Shown in pieces: positions 50,379 through 59,450 of a stretch of 64,000 nucleotides of DNA. The DNA comes from Alkalimonas amylolytica (GTDB lineage Bacteria > Pseudomonadota > Gammaproteobacteria > Enterobacterales > Alteromonadaceae): contig NZ_FNRM01000006.1 in assembly GCF_900107845.1 (NCBI RefSeq), forward strand, positions 62,001 to 126,000, read 5' to 3'. A model generated the notes under the pieces. The model was not told where the DNA came from. It made no database searches and saw only the letters and a program-made list of their open reading frames with translations. How positions within the stretch are numbered: position 1 is the stretch's first letter; each line of letters opens with the position of its first letter. Made by a program: the position numbers and the translations under genes.

Positions 50379-53204
50379 CTAGAAAGAGCCACTAATCCCC
50401 AGCTGCCAGGCACGGCCAAACTGCTCGTGCTCATACACCCGGCTACGCTCGCCTTGATAACGGACCGCTTTGCTGTCGGTCAGGTTGCTGGCCTCCAGAA
50501 ATACTGAAAACTGATCCGTCAGTTTGTAACTGGCGGTAAAGTCCAGTGTTCCCCGACCATCCCAAAACACATTCAGCTCAGGATTGCCGGTATCAAAGGC
50601 GTCAATGTATTCAGAGCGGTAGTTGTAGGCCAACTGACTGCTGAAACGGGCAATGTCGTACTGCAGGGCCAGGTTCACGGTATGACGACTGGTACCCGCC
50701 AGCTCAGTTTTGCCGATATTGAACGGCAAATCAGCTTCAGACTTGGTGTGGGTGTAATTGGCAATGAAGCCCAATCCACTCCAGGCACCAGGCAGGAAGC
50801 TCAGGGTTTGCTGCCAATTCAGTTCCAGACCATAAAGGTAACCACTGTCGCCATTTTCAGGGCGAACCATCCTGAACCCGTCAAATTCACCACCTGTAAA
50901 AATACTGCGCGCTTTGAAGATCGGATCCGACAGGTTTTTATAGAAAACCCCAGCCGAAATCAGCCCGAGCGGTTCCAGGTAATACTCAGCCGTTAAATCA
51001 AGGTTATGCGCATAGGTTGGTTTCAGGTTGATATTACCAATATCTACCGTACCGCGACCAGATTCACGATCCTCGATGATAAAATAAGGCACTAAGTCTT
51101 CGAAGTTTGGCCGGCTTAAACCAGTGCTGTAGGCGGCACGGACAATCAAGCCATTCTCCAGCTCCTGGCGTAAATGCACGCTTGGGAACACCTTGGTGTA
51201 ACGCTTGCTGGCGTCCACCAGGGTCGCTTCGCCGGTATCAGCATCGTACTCATTGGCGGTGCCACTGTTTTTGGTTTGCTCGATACGAGCACCAAACAAC
51301 AGCGTGGTCGTATCCCATTCCAGCGTATTCATCGCATAGACAGCAAGAATATTTTCAGAAGCCTCATAATCAGACACAATGGATGGCGCGCCCCGATCAA
51401 GGAAATCCTCATTTTCAAAAATATCGCGATACGCAGTGACAAAATCACGCTGCAACTTAGAGCCATTGTTGTAAAAGCCACCAAATGGCTGTGATTGCTT
51501 ATCAATGATCACATCAGCAAAGGCCGGGGCGCCCACACCACGCGAGTTACGGAAACGATTTTCATCGTTTTCTTTGTCTTTCAGGCGTGCTTTGGCACCA
51601 AATTTTAAGGTCGAATACGCATTGCCCCACTGACCAGGTACCGTGATATTAACCTGGTAGGCTTGCTCAGTTTCTTTGGCACCACCGGTACGGCGCTCAT
51701 AACGACGCCAGTTCATATCCGAAACCGGGAAGTTAAAATCGGTGCGTACCACGCCACCATCGCTGTCCAATACCTGAAAGGTTGGCAAGTCCGGATTACT
51801 AAAGTCGTACGCCATAGCCGGACGGCTCGACTCACGATAAATTAAGTAATCACGATTAGGGAAATCTTGTTTAGCCGAAGACACCGACGCCTGGAAATCA
51901 ACGGAATAGGCGTCGAAATGGTAGCGGCCACCAAATACCGTGGAGTTGATGGTATTGACGAAAGTTCGATGCCGCAGCTCTTTATCAAAGGTGGCACGCC
52001 CAGCAACACCGGAGAATTGATTCGACTCTGGAGTAAACCGATCCAGACTGATTTCTAAGGTGTCACGGAATTCATTGTCTTCAAAACGTGAATAGCTGTG
52101 CGAAAGGTACAGATGTGAATTATCATCTGGTCGCCAGTCAAAGCGACCGGTTAAACCAGTACGTACACGTTTGACTTCATAATCTTTGAACTCAAAAGTT
52201 TCAGGTAAGTAAGCCCCATTAGCAGCTTCAAACCAAACCGGCTCAATATTATCGGTAACCCGATTGGTTTCACTATGCTGCGCCGAGAAAAGAAAGCCAG
52301 CATTGCCATCCGCACCCAAACGAGAGCCGGCAGTCAATGCCGTTTTATAGGCGTTGCCATTGCCCTTTTGGTTTTTGCCGCCAGAAGCACGGGCACGCAG
52401 AATATGGCCAGAGCTATCCAAAGCCCCCTGGGTAACAATATTGATATTACCGGCGATGGCATCGGCATCCATATCCGGCGTAATGGCCTTGGTCAACTCC
52501 AGCAAGGAAATAATATCCGATGGAATGGTATCCAAATCCACCGCTCGGGTTCCGCCGTCCGGTGATGGAATAATCACCCCATCGATGGATACGTTGGCAT
52601 ATTCCAGTGGCGCACCACGCACGTTGACGTACTTGCCTTCCCCCTGATCGCGCTGAATGGAAGCGCCAACCAAACGCTGCATGGCTTCTGCCACGTTATC
52701 ATCCGGAAAGCGCCCCAGATAATCAGCCGATACCACGGACTTCAGGTTGTCTGAGGCACGTTGAATGTTCAACGCCCGCGATTGTGCATCGCGGCTACCA
52801 AACACATGCATCACTTCTACATCACCATTGCCGTACCGTAAGTCCAACGCCACCCCCTGACCTGGCAGAACTTCAGCAGATACACGCTGGGTACCAAAAC
52901 CAAGGTAGCTCACTTCCAGCTGGTAGGAGCCAGGCTGCAGGCCGTCAAAGCGAAAACGGCCCTGACGATCCGTGGTGGTTTCCCGGTTGGTACCAGCAAT
53001 ACGGACAATAGCGCCTTGCAAAAAGCTGTTGCGATTGTCCTGTAACTGGCCGGAAATGCCTTGAGTCTCTGTAACTGAAGAACTGACCCGAAGTGGCAAA
53101 CTCGTATCTGCAGCAAGCGATGTGCTCAGATAACCACCACAGGATAGGGCAACAGCGGCGGCGATGGCATGCTGGAAAAATCTTGGTTTGGTACGATGCT
53201 TCAT
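50379..53204 (-). CDS. TonB-dependent receptor with an N-terminal carboxypeptidase-regulatory-like domain
   Basis: A 941-residue outer-membrane transporter: signal peptide (residues 1-32), a carboxypeptidase-like regulatory domain (GISGQLQDNRNSFLQGAIVRI...), a plug (PDDNVAEAMQRLVGASIQRDQGEGKYVNVRGAP) and a 22-strand barrel ending in Phe (QLGISGSF). It takes up large or scarce substrates with energy from TonB. The Pho box upstream and the phosphatase genes downstream suggest an organic phosphate such as phytate as the substrate; this is inference. It follows phnE by 104 bp on the same strand but has its own promoter. Confidence 0.9.
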   Translation of the reverse strand: MKHRTKPRFFQHAIAAAVALSCGGYLSTSLAADTSLPLRVSSSVTETQGISGQLQDNRNSFLQGAIVRIAGTNRETTTDRQGRFRFDGLQPGSYQLEVSYLGFGTQRVSAEVLPGQGVALDLRYGNGDVEVMHVFGSRDAQSRALNIQRASDNLKSVVSADYLGRFPDDNVAEAMQRLVGASIQRDQGEGKYVNVRGAPLEYANVSIDGVIIPSPDGGTRAVDLDTIPSDIISLLELTKAITPDMDADAIAGNINIVTQGALDSSGHILRARASGGKNQKGNGNAYKTALTAGSRLGADGNAGFLFSAQHSETNRVTDNIEPVWFEAANGAYLPETFEFKDYEVKRVRTGLTGRFDWRPDDNSHLYLSHSYSRFEDNEFRDTLEISLDRFTPESNQFSGVAGRATFDKELRHRTFVNTINSTVFGGRYHFDAYSVDFQASVSSAKQDFPNRDYLIYRESSRPAMAYDFSNPDLPTFQVLDSDGGVVRTDFNFPVSDMNWRRYERRTGGAKETEQAYQVNITVPGQWGNAYSTLKFGAKARLKDKENDENRFRNSRGVGAPAFADVIIDKQSQPFGGFYNNGSKLQRDFVTAYRDIFENEDFLDRGAPSIVSDYEASENILAVYAMNTLEWDTTTLLFGARIEQTKNSGTANEYDADTGEATLVDASKRYTKVFPSVHLRQELENGLIVRAAYSTGLSRPNFEDLVPYFIIEDRESGRGTVDIGNINLKPTYAHNLDLTAEYYLEPLGLISAGVFYKNLSDPIFKARSIFTGGEFDGFRMVRPENGDSGYLYGLELNWQQTLSFLPGAWSGLGFIANYTHTKSEADLPFNIGKTELAGTSRHTVNLALQYDIARFSSQLAYNYRSEYIDAFDTGNPELNVFWDGRGTLDFTASYKLTDQFSVFLEASNLTDSKAVRYQGERSRVYEHEQFGRAWQLGISGSF

Positions 53205-53241
53205 TGTTCACATTTTCCTGTTTTACAAATTTGACCGAAAG

Positions 53242-53284
53242 ATTACAGAGCAAAATTGACAGGAAAATGACCATGAAATGACAG
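53242..53284 (-). promoter_or_regulatory. Three-repeat PhoB box and -10 of the TonB receptor gene
   Basis: On the minus strand CTGTCAT (53278-53284), TGGTCAT (53267-53273) and CTGTCAA (53256-53262), each four bases apart, give an exact 11-bp period. TGTAAT (53242-53247) follows eight bases later as a likely -10. The receptor ATG is about 40 bp further. Confidence 0.88.
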
Positions 53285-53308
53285 TATGCAGACAGGTAGG
53301 TTTAGCTT

Positions 53309-54121
53309 TTATGACAATAAACGCTTACGGATCCAACTAGATAAATGCTCAACCGAAATAACCACAAGCAAGATAATGAGCATGATGGTCAACGCCTGAT
53401 CATAACGGAATAAGTTCATTGCGGCTGAAAGCTCGACTCCGATACCGCCGGCACCAACCAAACCCAATACCACAGCACTTCGAATCGCTTTTTCAACAGA
53501 ATACAACGAGGTAGCAACAAAAGAGGGGAATGCTTCTGGTAGGATGCTTGCCATAATCACAGCTGAGCGCGAGCAGCCTGCGGCTGTTAGGGCTTGTGCC
53601 GGACGAGGATCGGTTTCTTCGATGCGTTCGGCAAAAAAGCGACCACAAAAACCGATGGTATCCATCATAATAGCCAGAATGCCAGCCAAAGGCCCAAGGC
53701 CAACAGCCACTACAAAGATCAGTGCCCATACCAGATCGGGGATGGTCCTTAGTGTTGCGACGATATTGGTAGACAACCAACGCACCAGTCGATTCGGCGA
53801 GGTATTTCTGGCACTGAGCAAGGCAAAAGGCACACTAATGATAACACCGAAGACAACCCCAACCAGTGCCATTTGAAAGGTTTCAAGCATGGCATAAGCA
53901 ATAAAGTTCCAGCGGCTCAAATCAGGCGGAAAAGACTCTGCAGCAAAAATACCAACATTCAAAATTCCCTGGCCCAGTCTGTCTATGCTGACATCCGCAC
54001 CGTCAATCCCATGAAGAAAAAATGCAACAAAACCGATGATCAACAACCAAGCAGTAACCGATGGACTGCGGAATCGTGGTGGCAAATAGTCTGAGTTGCC
54101 ATGTTGTGCTTTCTCAATCAT
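53309..54121 (-). CDS. Phosphonate/phosphate-type ABC transporter permease, PhnE-like
   Basis: A 270-residue inner-membrane permease with about six spans and the EAA loop (AGCSRSAVIMASILPEAFPSFVATSLYSVEKAIRSAVVLGLVGAGGIG). It matches the PhnE group that imports phosphonates, phosphite or phosphate. Its ATG overlaps the phnC-like stop by 4 bp. Last gene of the phnDCE-type unit. Confidence 0.9.
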   Translation of the reverse strand: MIEKAQHGNSDYLPPRFRSPSVTAWLLIIGFVAFFLHGIDGADVSIDRLGQGILNVGIFAAESFPPDLSRWNFIAYAMLETFQMALVGVVFGVIISVPFALLSARNTSPNRLVRWLSTNIVATLRTIPDLVWALIFVVAVGLGPLAGILAIMMDTIGFCGRFFAERIEETDPRPAQALTAAGCSRSAVIMASILPEAFPSFVATSLYSVEKAIRSAVVLGLVGAGGIGVELSAAMNLFRYDQALTIMLIILLVVISVEHLSSWIRKRLLS

Positions 54122-54852
54122 GCGTGATACAGCTCCTGAAATGTTTCAGCGGGTAAGTTATCGGGGGTGTCATCAAACACAATCTTGCCCTTTTTCATTC
54201 CGACCAAGCGATGGCCGTACTGCATAGCCAAATCAAGCTGATGCAACACACAAATTAATGTCATGCCATGTTCAACCACAATACGCTGCAATAGCTCCAT
54301 CACTTCACGCCCTGCTTTAGGATCCAAGCTGGCGACCGGTTCATCAGCAAAGACGATTTTGGCTTGCTGCATCAACATACGGGCTATGGCAACCCGCTGC
54401 TGCTGGCCGCCAGACAGCATATCCGTGCGCCTGGCAGCCAATTCTGCCAAACCAACCTGCTCCAGCGCCCAAAGTGCCTGCTCGCGAAGTGTCCGGGAAG
54501 CAGTCAGATTGAGTACTCGCCAAAAGCCATGTTTTGCCATCGCGCCATACAGGACATTTTGCAAAACAGAGACATCTAGCACCAGGTTCATTTGCTGGAA
54601 AACACAGCCAACGCCTTGGCGAACTTTTCGGAGTTTATGCCCACGAAGCTGATGAATATCATGCTGATCGAGCAAAATTTTCCCGGAGCTCGGCTTTTCC
54701 AGGCCGGTTAAACATTTCATCAAGGTTGATTTACCACAGCCATTATGCCCTAACAAAACCAGCTGTTCTCCCTGCCTGACTTGTAAAGTCACACCATTGA
54801 GTGCTTGCGTGCCATCCGGGTACACTTTGGATAAATCACTTATCTGAATCAC
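54118..54852 (-). CDS. Phosphonate/phosphate-type ABC transporter ATPase, PhnC-like
   Basis: A 244-residue ABC ATPase: Walker A GHNGCGKST near residue 34, signature LSGGQQQRVAIARML, Walker B IVFADEPVASLD and a H-loop CVLHQLDLA. It is of the PhnC subgroup. It lies 7 bp after the binding protein gene and overlaps phnE by 4 bp. Confidence 0.92.
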   Translation of the reverse strand: MIQISDLSKVYPDGTQALNGVTLQVRQGEQLVLLGHNGCGKSTLMKCLTGLEKPSSGKILLDQHDIHQLRGHKLRKVRQGVGCVFQQMNLVLDVSVLQNVLYGAMAKHGFWRVLNLTASRTLREQALWALEQVGLAELAARRTDMLSGGQQQRVAIARMLMQQAKIVFADEPVASLDPKAGREVMELLQRIVVEHGMTLICVLHQLDLAMQYGHRLVGMKKGKIVFDDTPDNLPAETFQELYHA

Positions 54853-54859
54853 TTGATGA

Positions 54860-55708
54860 TCACCTCAAAATACCCAACACCTTCATGGCATCAGCAACAA
54901 ACTGATAATCGTCTTTAGTCACTGGAATCATACGTGCTTCCAGATATTTATCCCGGGCCCCCGGGTTTAAAATAGCCTGAAGAATGGGCTCGGCATGCTG
55001 CTGGAAAATCAGTTGCAGGGTTGTCACACAGGCCGCAGGAACATGACCACCTGCGATAATTGGGTCACCGGGCATGTCATCACTTTGCGCCAAAATCCGA
55101 TAGGGCTGCGCTTGCTGAGCCACAAAAGGAGCAAAATCTCGAAGGCCGGTACCTACAGCGTCTACCTCACCTGCAGCTAACGCTGCCATACGGGCACCAT
55201 CGATTAAAGAAATTCGTACATCCCGATCCAGATCCAAACCTGCCCGATGGAGCATATAGCTTGGAATGATATGGCCTGTGGTGGAGCCATGATCTTTCAT
55301 TGCGACATGGCGCCCTTTCAGATCAGTTAAGCGCTGAATTGAACTATGCTCCGGCACAATAAATACGGCAGCATACTCAGGGCGGGCAATTGCAGCGACA
55401 GGCTGAATACCTTGCAAACGTTGCTGCATTAGCAAAAACTCGGTCGGACCAGCCAATACCAGATCAACCTGACGAAAGCGCAAAGCATTGACTGCTGTAG
55501 TTCGATTGCCAACGGGGAAAAACTGCACCTGAACGTCCAGCAGTTCCAGCATCAATGCAACAAACTCATGGTAAGCGCGTTGTAACTCTTCGGCGCCTTC
55601 GATGCCGGTATCTGCAAAACGAAGTGGTGATGGACAGGATTGTGCAGATACTGGTTGACTCAGCACAAGTACACTGACAGTAAAAATCACAAACAACCAA
55701 TGTGCCAT
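54860..55708 (-). CDS. Phosphonate/phosphate-type periplasmic binding protein, PhnD-like
   Basis: A 282-residue exported binding protein with a signal peptide (about residues 1-22). It has the PhnD family pattern: LRFADTGIEGAEELQRAYHEFVALMLELLDVQVQFFPVGNRTTAV, VDLVLAGPTEFLL and VAMKDHGSTTGHIIPSYMLHRAG, where Ser/Thr residues bind the phosphonate. GGGAG precedes the ATG. First gene of the unit, downstream of a Pho box. No C-P lyase genes are near. Confidence 0.92.
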   Translation of the reverse strand: MAHWLFVIFTVSVLVLSQPVSAQSCPSPLRFADTGIEGAEELQRAYHEFVALMLELLDVQVQFFPVGNRTTAVNALRFRQVDLVLAGPTEFLLMQQRLQGIQPVAAIARPEYAAVFIVPEHSSIQRLTDLKGRHVAMKDHGSTTGHIIPSYMLHRAGLDLDRDVRISLIDGARMAALAAGEVDAVGTGLRDFAPFVAQQAQPYRILAQSDDMPGDPIIAGGHVPAACVTTLQLIFQQHAEPILQAILNPGARDKYLEARMIPVTKDDYQFVADAMKVLGILR

Positions 55709-55745
55709 AACACAATCTCCCAGTATTAAAAATGCTGAAGATTGT

Positions 55746-55774
55746 AAGACAGAAAAATGACACTATTTTGACAA
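55746..55774 (-). promoter_or_regulatory. PhoB box upstream of the PhnD-like gene
   Basis: On the minus strand TTGTCAA (55768-55774), GTGTCAT (55757-55763) and CTGTCTT (55746-55752), separated by four bases each, give an 11-bp period. It lies 37 bp before the ATG at 55708. Confidence 0.85.
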
Positions 55775-55863
55775 GGGCCAGAGTGTTACTGACAAGATGC
55801 GTTAAAGTTTAGGCTCTAAAAGACTGCGAGATTCAACCAGCAGCCTTTCATCCAAGGTTAGTG

Positions 55864-56595
55864 TTAAAGACGCTGCCGCACCGCTTCAAATAAGCAAATG
55901 CCGGCGGCCACCGACACATTCAGGCTGGACACACTGCCCTGCATCGGAATTTTTACCAGCGCGTCGCAGGTTTCACGGGTCAGCCGACGCAATCCATCAC
56001 CTTCAGCACCCAACACAATGGCCAGCGGGCCGGTCAGTTCGGTTTGGTACAGGGTTTGCTCGGTTTCACCGGCAGTACCGATCACCCAAACACCGGCTTC
56101 CTGCAATTGCCGCAGCGCACGGGCTAAATTGGTCACCGCAATAAATGGCACGGTTTCAGCAGCGCCACAGGCCACTTTGCGTACTACGGAGGTGAGCTTG
56201 ACCGAGCGATCTTTGGGTACCACCACGGCATGCACCCCGGCGGCATCGGCACTGCGCAGAATTGCGCCTAAATTATGTGGATCCGTCACGCCGTCAAGCA
56301 CCAACAGCAAGGGCGTACTCTGCTGTTGTACAATGGCCATTAAATCAGCATCGCTGCCCGCCTGTGCCAACCGTACCTTGGCGACAATGCCCTGATGCTG
56401 GCCCTGTACCAGGTTATCCAGCGTTTTGCGGTGACAAAACTGCACAGCAATACCTTGTTGGCGCAGCTGCTGTACCAGCGGGTTCATCCGTTTATCATCA
56501 CGTTCTTTGCTGACAAAGACTTCCAGTACATCCTGCGGTGAGCGCTCTACAACGGCTTGCACTGCGTGCAAACCAAATACAAAATCATTGCTCAT
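55864..56595 (-). CDS. rlmB: 23S rRNA 2'-O-methyltransferase RlmB
   Basis: Methylates G2251 of 23S rRNA. The 243-residue SpoU-family protein has the substrate-binding N-terminal domain ([28 protein letters not shown]) and the knotted motifs [38 protein letters not shown] and [25 protein letters not shown]. It overlaps the YjaG gene end by 11 bp. Confidence 0.96.
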   Translation of the reverse strand: MSNDFVFGLHAVQAVVERSPQDVLEVFVSKERDDKRMNPLVQQLRQQGIAVQFCHRKTLDNLVQGQHQGIVAKVRLAQAGSDADLMAIVQQQSTPLLLVLDGVTDPHNLGAILRSADAAGVHAVVVPKDRSVKLTSVVRKVACGAAETVPFIAVTNLARALRQLQEAGVWVIGTAGETEQTLYQTELTGPLAIVLGAEGDGLRRLTRETCDALVKIPMQGSVSSLNVSVAAGICLFEAVRQRL

Positions 56596-57208
56596 CGGTG
56601 CTATCCTCAGCCGTCAGTTCCATACCCAGATTACTCACCCCTTGCTCAGCCACCCACTGTTGCAGCTTTTTTACCTCCTCCCAGTCAAACTGGCGGATGG
56701 CAGACACCAGTTCAATCAACTCGGCCAGGCACTCCATTTCGTACTGCATCAGCGGGTGCTTGCGCACATGTTGCTTTAACTCAGCTTCACTGGTGATATC
56801 CAGCTCAGCCGACTCGTGCTCAATCAATCGGGCGACCGAGGCCTGGGATATTTTTGCCACATTGACAATATCAGCACTGTCGCGCTGCTCAATGCCAGTT
56901 AATAAGGTTTCCAGTGCGGTGGCAGTATCCACCGCCGGATAAACGCCAAAACAATCGTAGTGATTCACTTCCGGGATCACCTCGGCCAGTTCATCGGTTA
57001 AACGGGCAAAATTAATCTTGGCTTTTTTGACCGCCAGCCATTCCCAGACCAGATCCAGGCTATGACGAACCAGCTTGCTGTCACCAAAGTCCATCAGCTG
57101 TGCAAACAGCTGGTAATTGGGCAACATTCGCTCCATCAATGTAGCCGCAACTGCCACCTGCTGGTAAAAACCCAACTCACGCAGGCGTTGAAAATTATTC
57201 GCTTTCAT
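56585..57208 (-). CDS. YjaG family protein (DUF416)
   Basis: A 207-residue helical protein of the DUF416 family ([54 protein letters not shown]). Function unknown. I use the ATG at 57208 with AGGG upstream; the frame extends far upstream, but the preceding DUF2007 gene occupies that region. It overlaps that gene by 14 bp and rlmB by 11 bp. Confidence 0.85.
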   Translation of the reverse strand: MKANNFQRLRELGFYQQVAVAATLMERMLPNYQLFAQLMDFGDSKLVRHSLDLVWEWLAVKKAKINFARLTDELAEVIPEVNHYDCFGVYPAVDTATALETLLTGIEQRDSADIVNVAKISQASVARLIEHESAELDITSEAELKQHVRKHPLMQYEMECLAELIELVSAIRQFDWEEVKKLQQWVAEQGVSNLGMELTAEDSTDEQ

Positions 57209-57515
57209 CTTTATCCCTGCCACAAGCCCAACATAGTTCGAACTCTGGCGCATTGTTTTCACCACAAGCACAGCACCATTCACGGCCGGCTTGTTGTTTT
57301 GTGCTTTGAATGATTGCCAGTGCCTGACTGACTTGATGCGGCCTGACCCAAATGGCAACCTCAACCGCGGTAGGAGGTAACTCGCCAACAGCGCCCAGCA
57401 ACAACTGGCCCTGGTAACGAGCTTCAACTCGCTGATTGTGCAATAACCCGGTCAACAAAGCCGCTTCGAACTCGGAAGCGGCATGATACACCAGTTGCCA
57501 TTGCAGCTCACTCAT
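57195..57515 (-). CDS. DUF2007 protein with a C-terminal zinc ribbon
   Basis: A 106-residue protein: a DUF2007 (PII-like) domain WQLVYHAASEFEAALLTGLLHNQRVEARY..., followed by CCACGENNAPEFELCWACG, two CxxC pairs of a zinc ribbon. Presumed signal-binding domain; role unknown. It overlaps the YjaG gene by 14 bp, so they are co-translated. It lies 12 bp after the coiled-coil gene. Confidence 0.8.
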   Translation of the reverse strand: MSELQWQLVYHAASEFEAALLTGLLHNQRVEARYQGQLLLGAVGELPPTAVEVAIWVRPHQVSQALAIIQSTKQQAGREWCCACGENNAPEFELCWACGRDKDESE

Positions 57516-57527
57516 GACTTACCCTTT

Positions 57528-58904
57528 TTATGCGTGTTGTTGCAGCTGTTTTTGGGCGTATTCGAATTTTAATTTGTATTCAATCAGTTGTTCTTCCAGC
57601 TCGCTTAACTTATCTTGCTGGCGTTGTTGCAGCTCTTGCAATTCCTGCCGTAACTCTTTGATGGTTTCCCTGGAAGCATCAGACTGTTGCAATTGCTTTT
57701 GTTCATGTGCTTCCAATCGTTTTTGCGCATGCTGCAATTGCTCTTTGTGCTTCTCCAGCCGCTGCTGCAACTCCAGCTGCTCCTGTTCATGCTGTTGCTG
57801 TTGTTGTTGCAGCTCGCTGTTAAGTTGCTCAGCGGCCTGCCATTTTTGCTGAATGTTTTGGAACTCCGGCTGGATAGCCGCTAACTGTTGTTTAAGTTGC
57901 TGTTTTTCCGCAGCCAGTTGTTCAGTCAAAGCGGACGAGGATTGCTGCTGTTGCTGCAGTTGCTCGTGGGCGGTTTTCAAATCCTGCAGCTCTTGCTGAA
58001 CTTTTGCCAGCGCCTGCAACTTCTCTTTCTGTGCCTCGGCCTGAGCTCCCTGCTGCTCCTGCAACTCGCTGTGCTCGCCACGCAGTCGCTCCAACTGTTG
58101 CTTGGTATCTTTCAGCTCCTGTTCGGTAGGAGCCTGCTTTTGCTGTAACCGTTGTAGCTCCTGCTGAACTTGTTGTAAGGCTTTGGCGTGCTGCTGCGCA
58201 CTGGAGGCTTGTGTTTTTTCCTGCTCCGCCAAGCTTTTTTCGGCCTGCTGGCGTAGCTTTTTTTCTTCGGCCAGCTGCTGGCGTAAACTTTTTACATCCT
58301 CTTTGCTGTGCTGCAATTGAGCCTGATCAGCCACTTGCTGATGCTTCAATTCGTCCAATTGCCGCTGCAGCTGTTGCAGCTGTTGCTTTAGCTGCCGCTC
58401 CTGGTCGCTATGCTGTTGGCCTTGCGATTGCTGCAACTGCTGAATTTGTTGCTCCAGTTGTTGTTTTTCTTGCTGCAGCTGCTCATTGGCCAGAGTCTGC
58501 TGTTGTTGCTGTGCGGTAAAGTCTTGTTGCACCGCTTTTAATTCCTGCTCCAGCTGCTTTTTCTGTTGAATCGCCTGATCCAATTGCTGTTGGGACTTTT
58601 TTAATGTTTCCAACTGCGCCGGATCTTCCGGGATCGCCATATCAAGCTGCTGTTTGGCTTGTTGCCACTCTTTAAACAGCTTCTGGTAGGCTTGCTCTTG
58701 TTCTATCAAGCGTTGTTGCCACTGCTGCTGGCTGATTTGCATCAATTGTTGACTTAGCTGCTGCAACTGGGTTTGCTGCTGGCTTTGCAATTGTTGCGAA
58801 AAGTGACTCAGCAAATCACCAAGCTCACTGCTCATTGTCTCGATCAAAGTATCGAGCTTCACTTCAGGCTGCACTGCAGGTTGTTGTTTTTGTTTTATTA
58901 CCAT
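57528..58904 (-). CDS. Very glutamine-rich coiled-coil protein
   Basis: About 458 residues, almost wholly alpha-helical and coiled coil from residue 20 onwards, with Gln as the dominant residue (runs of up to six). No known domain. I begin at the ATG at 58904 (MVIKQKQQP), because upstream residues (to an ATG at 58988) look untypical; either is possible. A short N-terminal part (PEVKLDTLIETMSSELGDLLSHFS) is less repetitive and might be a targeting or binding element. The DNA is dominated by CAG/CAA triplets, prone to slippage; length probably differs between strains. No membrane span, so likely a cytoplasmic scaffold. Confidence 0.65.
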   Translation of the reverse strand: MVIKQKQQPAVQPEVKLDTLIETMSSELGDLLSHFSQQLQSQQQTQLQQLSQQLMQISQQQWQQRLIEQEQAYQKLFKEWQQAKQQLDMAIPEDPAQLETLKKSQQQLDQAIQQKKQLEQELKAVQQDFTAQQQQQTLANEQLQQEKQQLEQQIQQLQQSQGQQHSDQERQLKQQLQQLQRQLDELKHQQVADQAQLQHSKEDVKSLRQQLAEEKKLRQQAEKSLAEQEKTQASSAQQHAKALQQVQQELQRLQQKQAPTEQELKDTKQQLERLRGEHSELQEQQGAQAEAQKEKLQALAKVQQELQDLKTAHEQLQQQQQSSSALTEQLAAEKQQLKQQLAAIQPEFQNIQQKWQAAEQLNSELQQQQQQHEQEQLELQQRLEKHKEQLQHAQKRLEAHEQKQLQQSDASRETIKELRQELQELQQRQQDKLSELEEQLIEYKLKFEYAQKQLQQHA

Positions 58905-59054
58905 ATCAAACCACGACGCCTTTTCATTACATCGGAATACACACTTTAAGCCAGAATTTAGCTTAGAGCTACTGGGTTGACTGTTCATTATAAATTCGAC
59001 TAAGTGTAATCCTTTCAGGCAAAATAAGCGAATTCCCCTTCAGAAGGCATCATA

Positions 59055-59450
59055 ATGACACTAACCACCCCAGCCCTGCTGTTTCCTGCCATATCCTTGT
59101 TGCTGTTGGCTTATACCAACCGTTTCCTGGTATTGGCGCAGTTGATCCGGGAATTAAATGAACGCGAAGGTGCGCAGGTACGCCAGTTGGTGGTGCGCCA
59201 AATTGCTAACCTGAAAAAGCGCATTGTGCTGATCCGCTCGATGCAGGCATATGGTGTACTTAGCTTTTTGCTGTGTACTTTGTCGATGTTTTGTTTATTT
59301 ATGCTGTGGGAGCTGGCCGGTCAGCTAAGCTTCGCGGCCAGTTTGATTGCCCTGCTGGTTAGCCTGGCTTTGTCCTTGTATGAAATTCAGATTTCCTGCG
59401 ATGCCATCAACATTGAACTGGAATCAATGCAGGAACGAACTAAACCTTAA
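59055..59450 (+). CDS. DUF2721 family membrane protein
   Basis: A 131-residue protein with three spans and the DUF2721 pattern: PALLFPAISLLLLAYTNRFLVLAQLIREL, then RQIANLKKRIVLIRSMQAYGVLSFLLC. Function unknown. GAAGG precedes the ATG. Its stop overlaps the convergent DUF3833 gene by 4 bp. Confidence 0.85.
   Translation: MTLTTPALLFPAISLLLLAYTNRFLVLAQLIRELNEREGAQVRQLVVRQIANLKKRIVLIRSMQAYGVLSFLLCTLSMFCLFMLWELAGQLSFAASLIALLVSLALSLYEIQISCDAINIELESMQERTKP

Noticed and set aside
57888-58148. Leucine-rich + strand frame
   Set aside because: It is the reverse reading of the CAG/CAA-rich coiled-coil gene, which gives CTG/TTG leucine codons.
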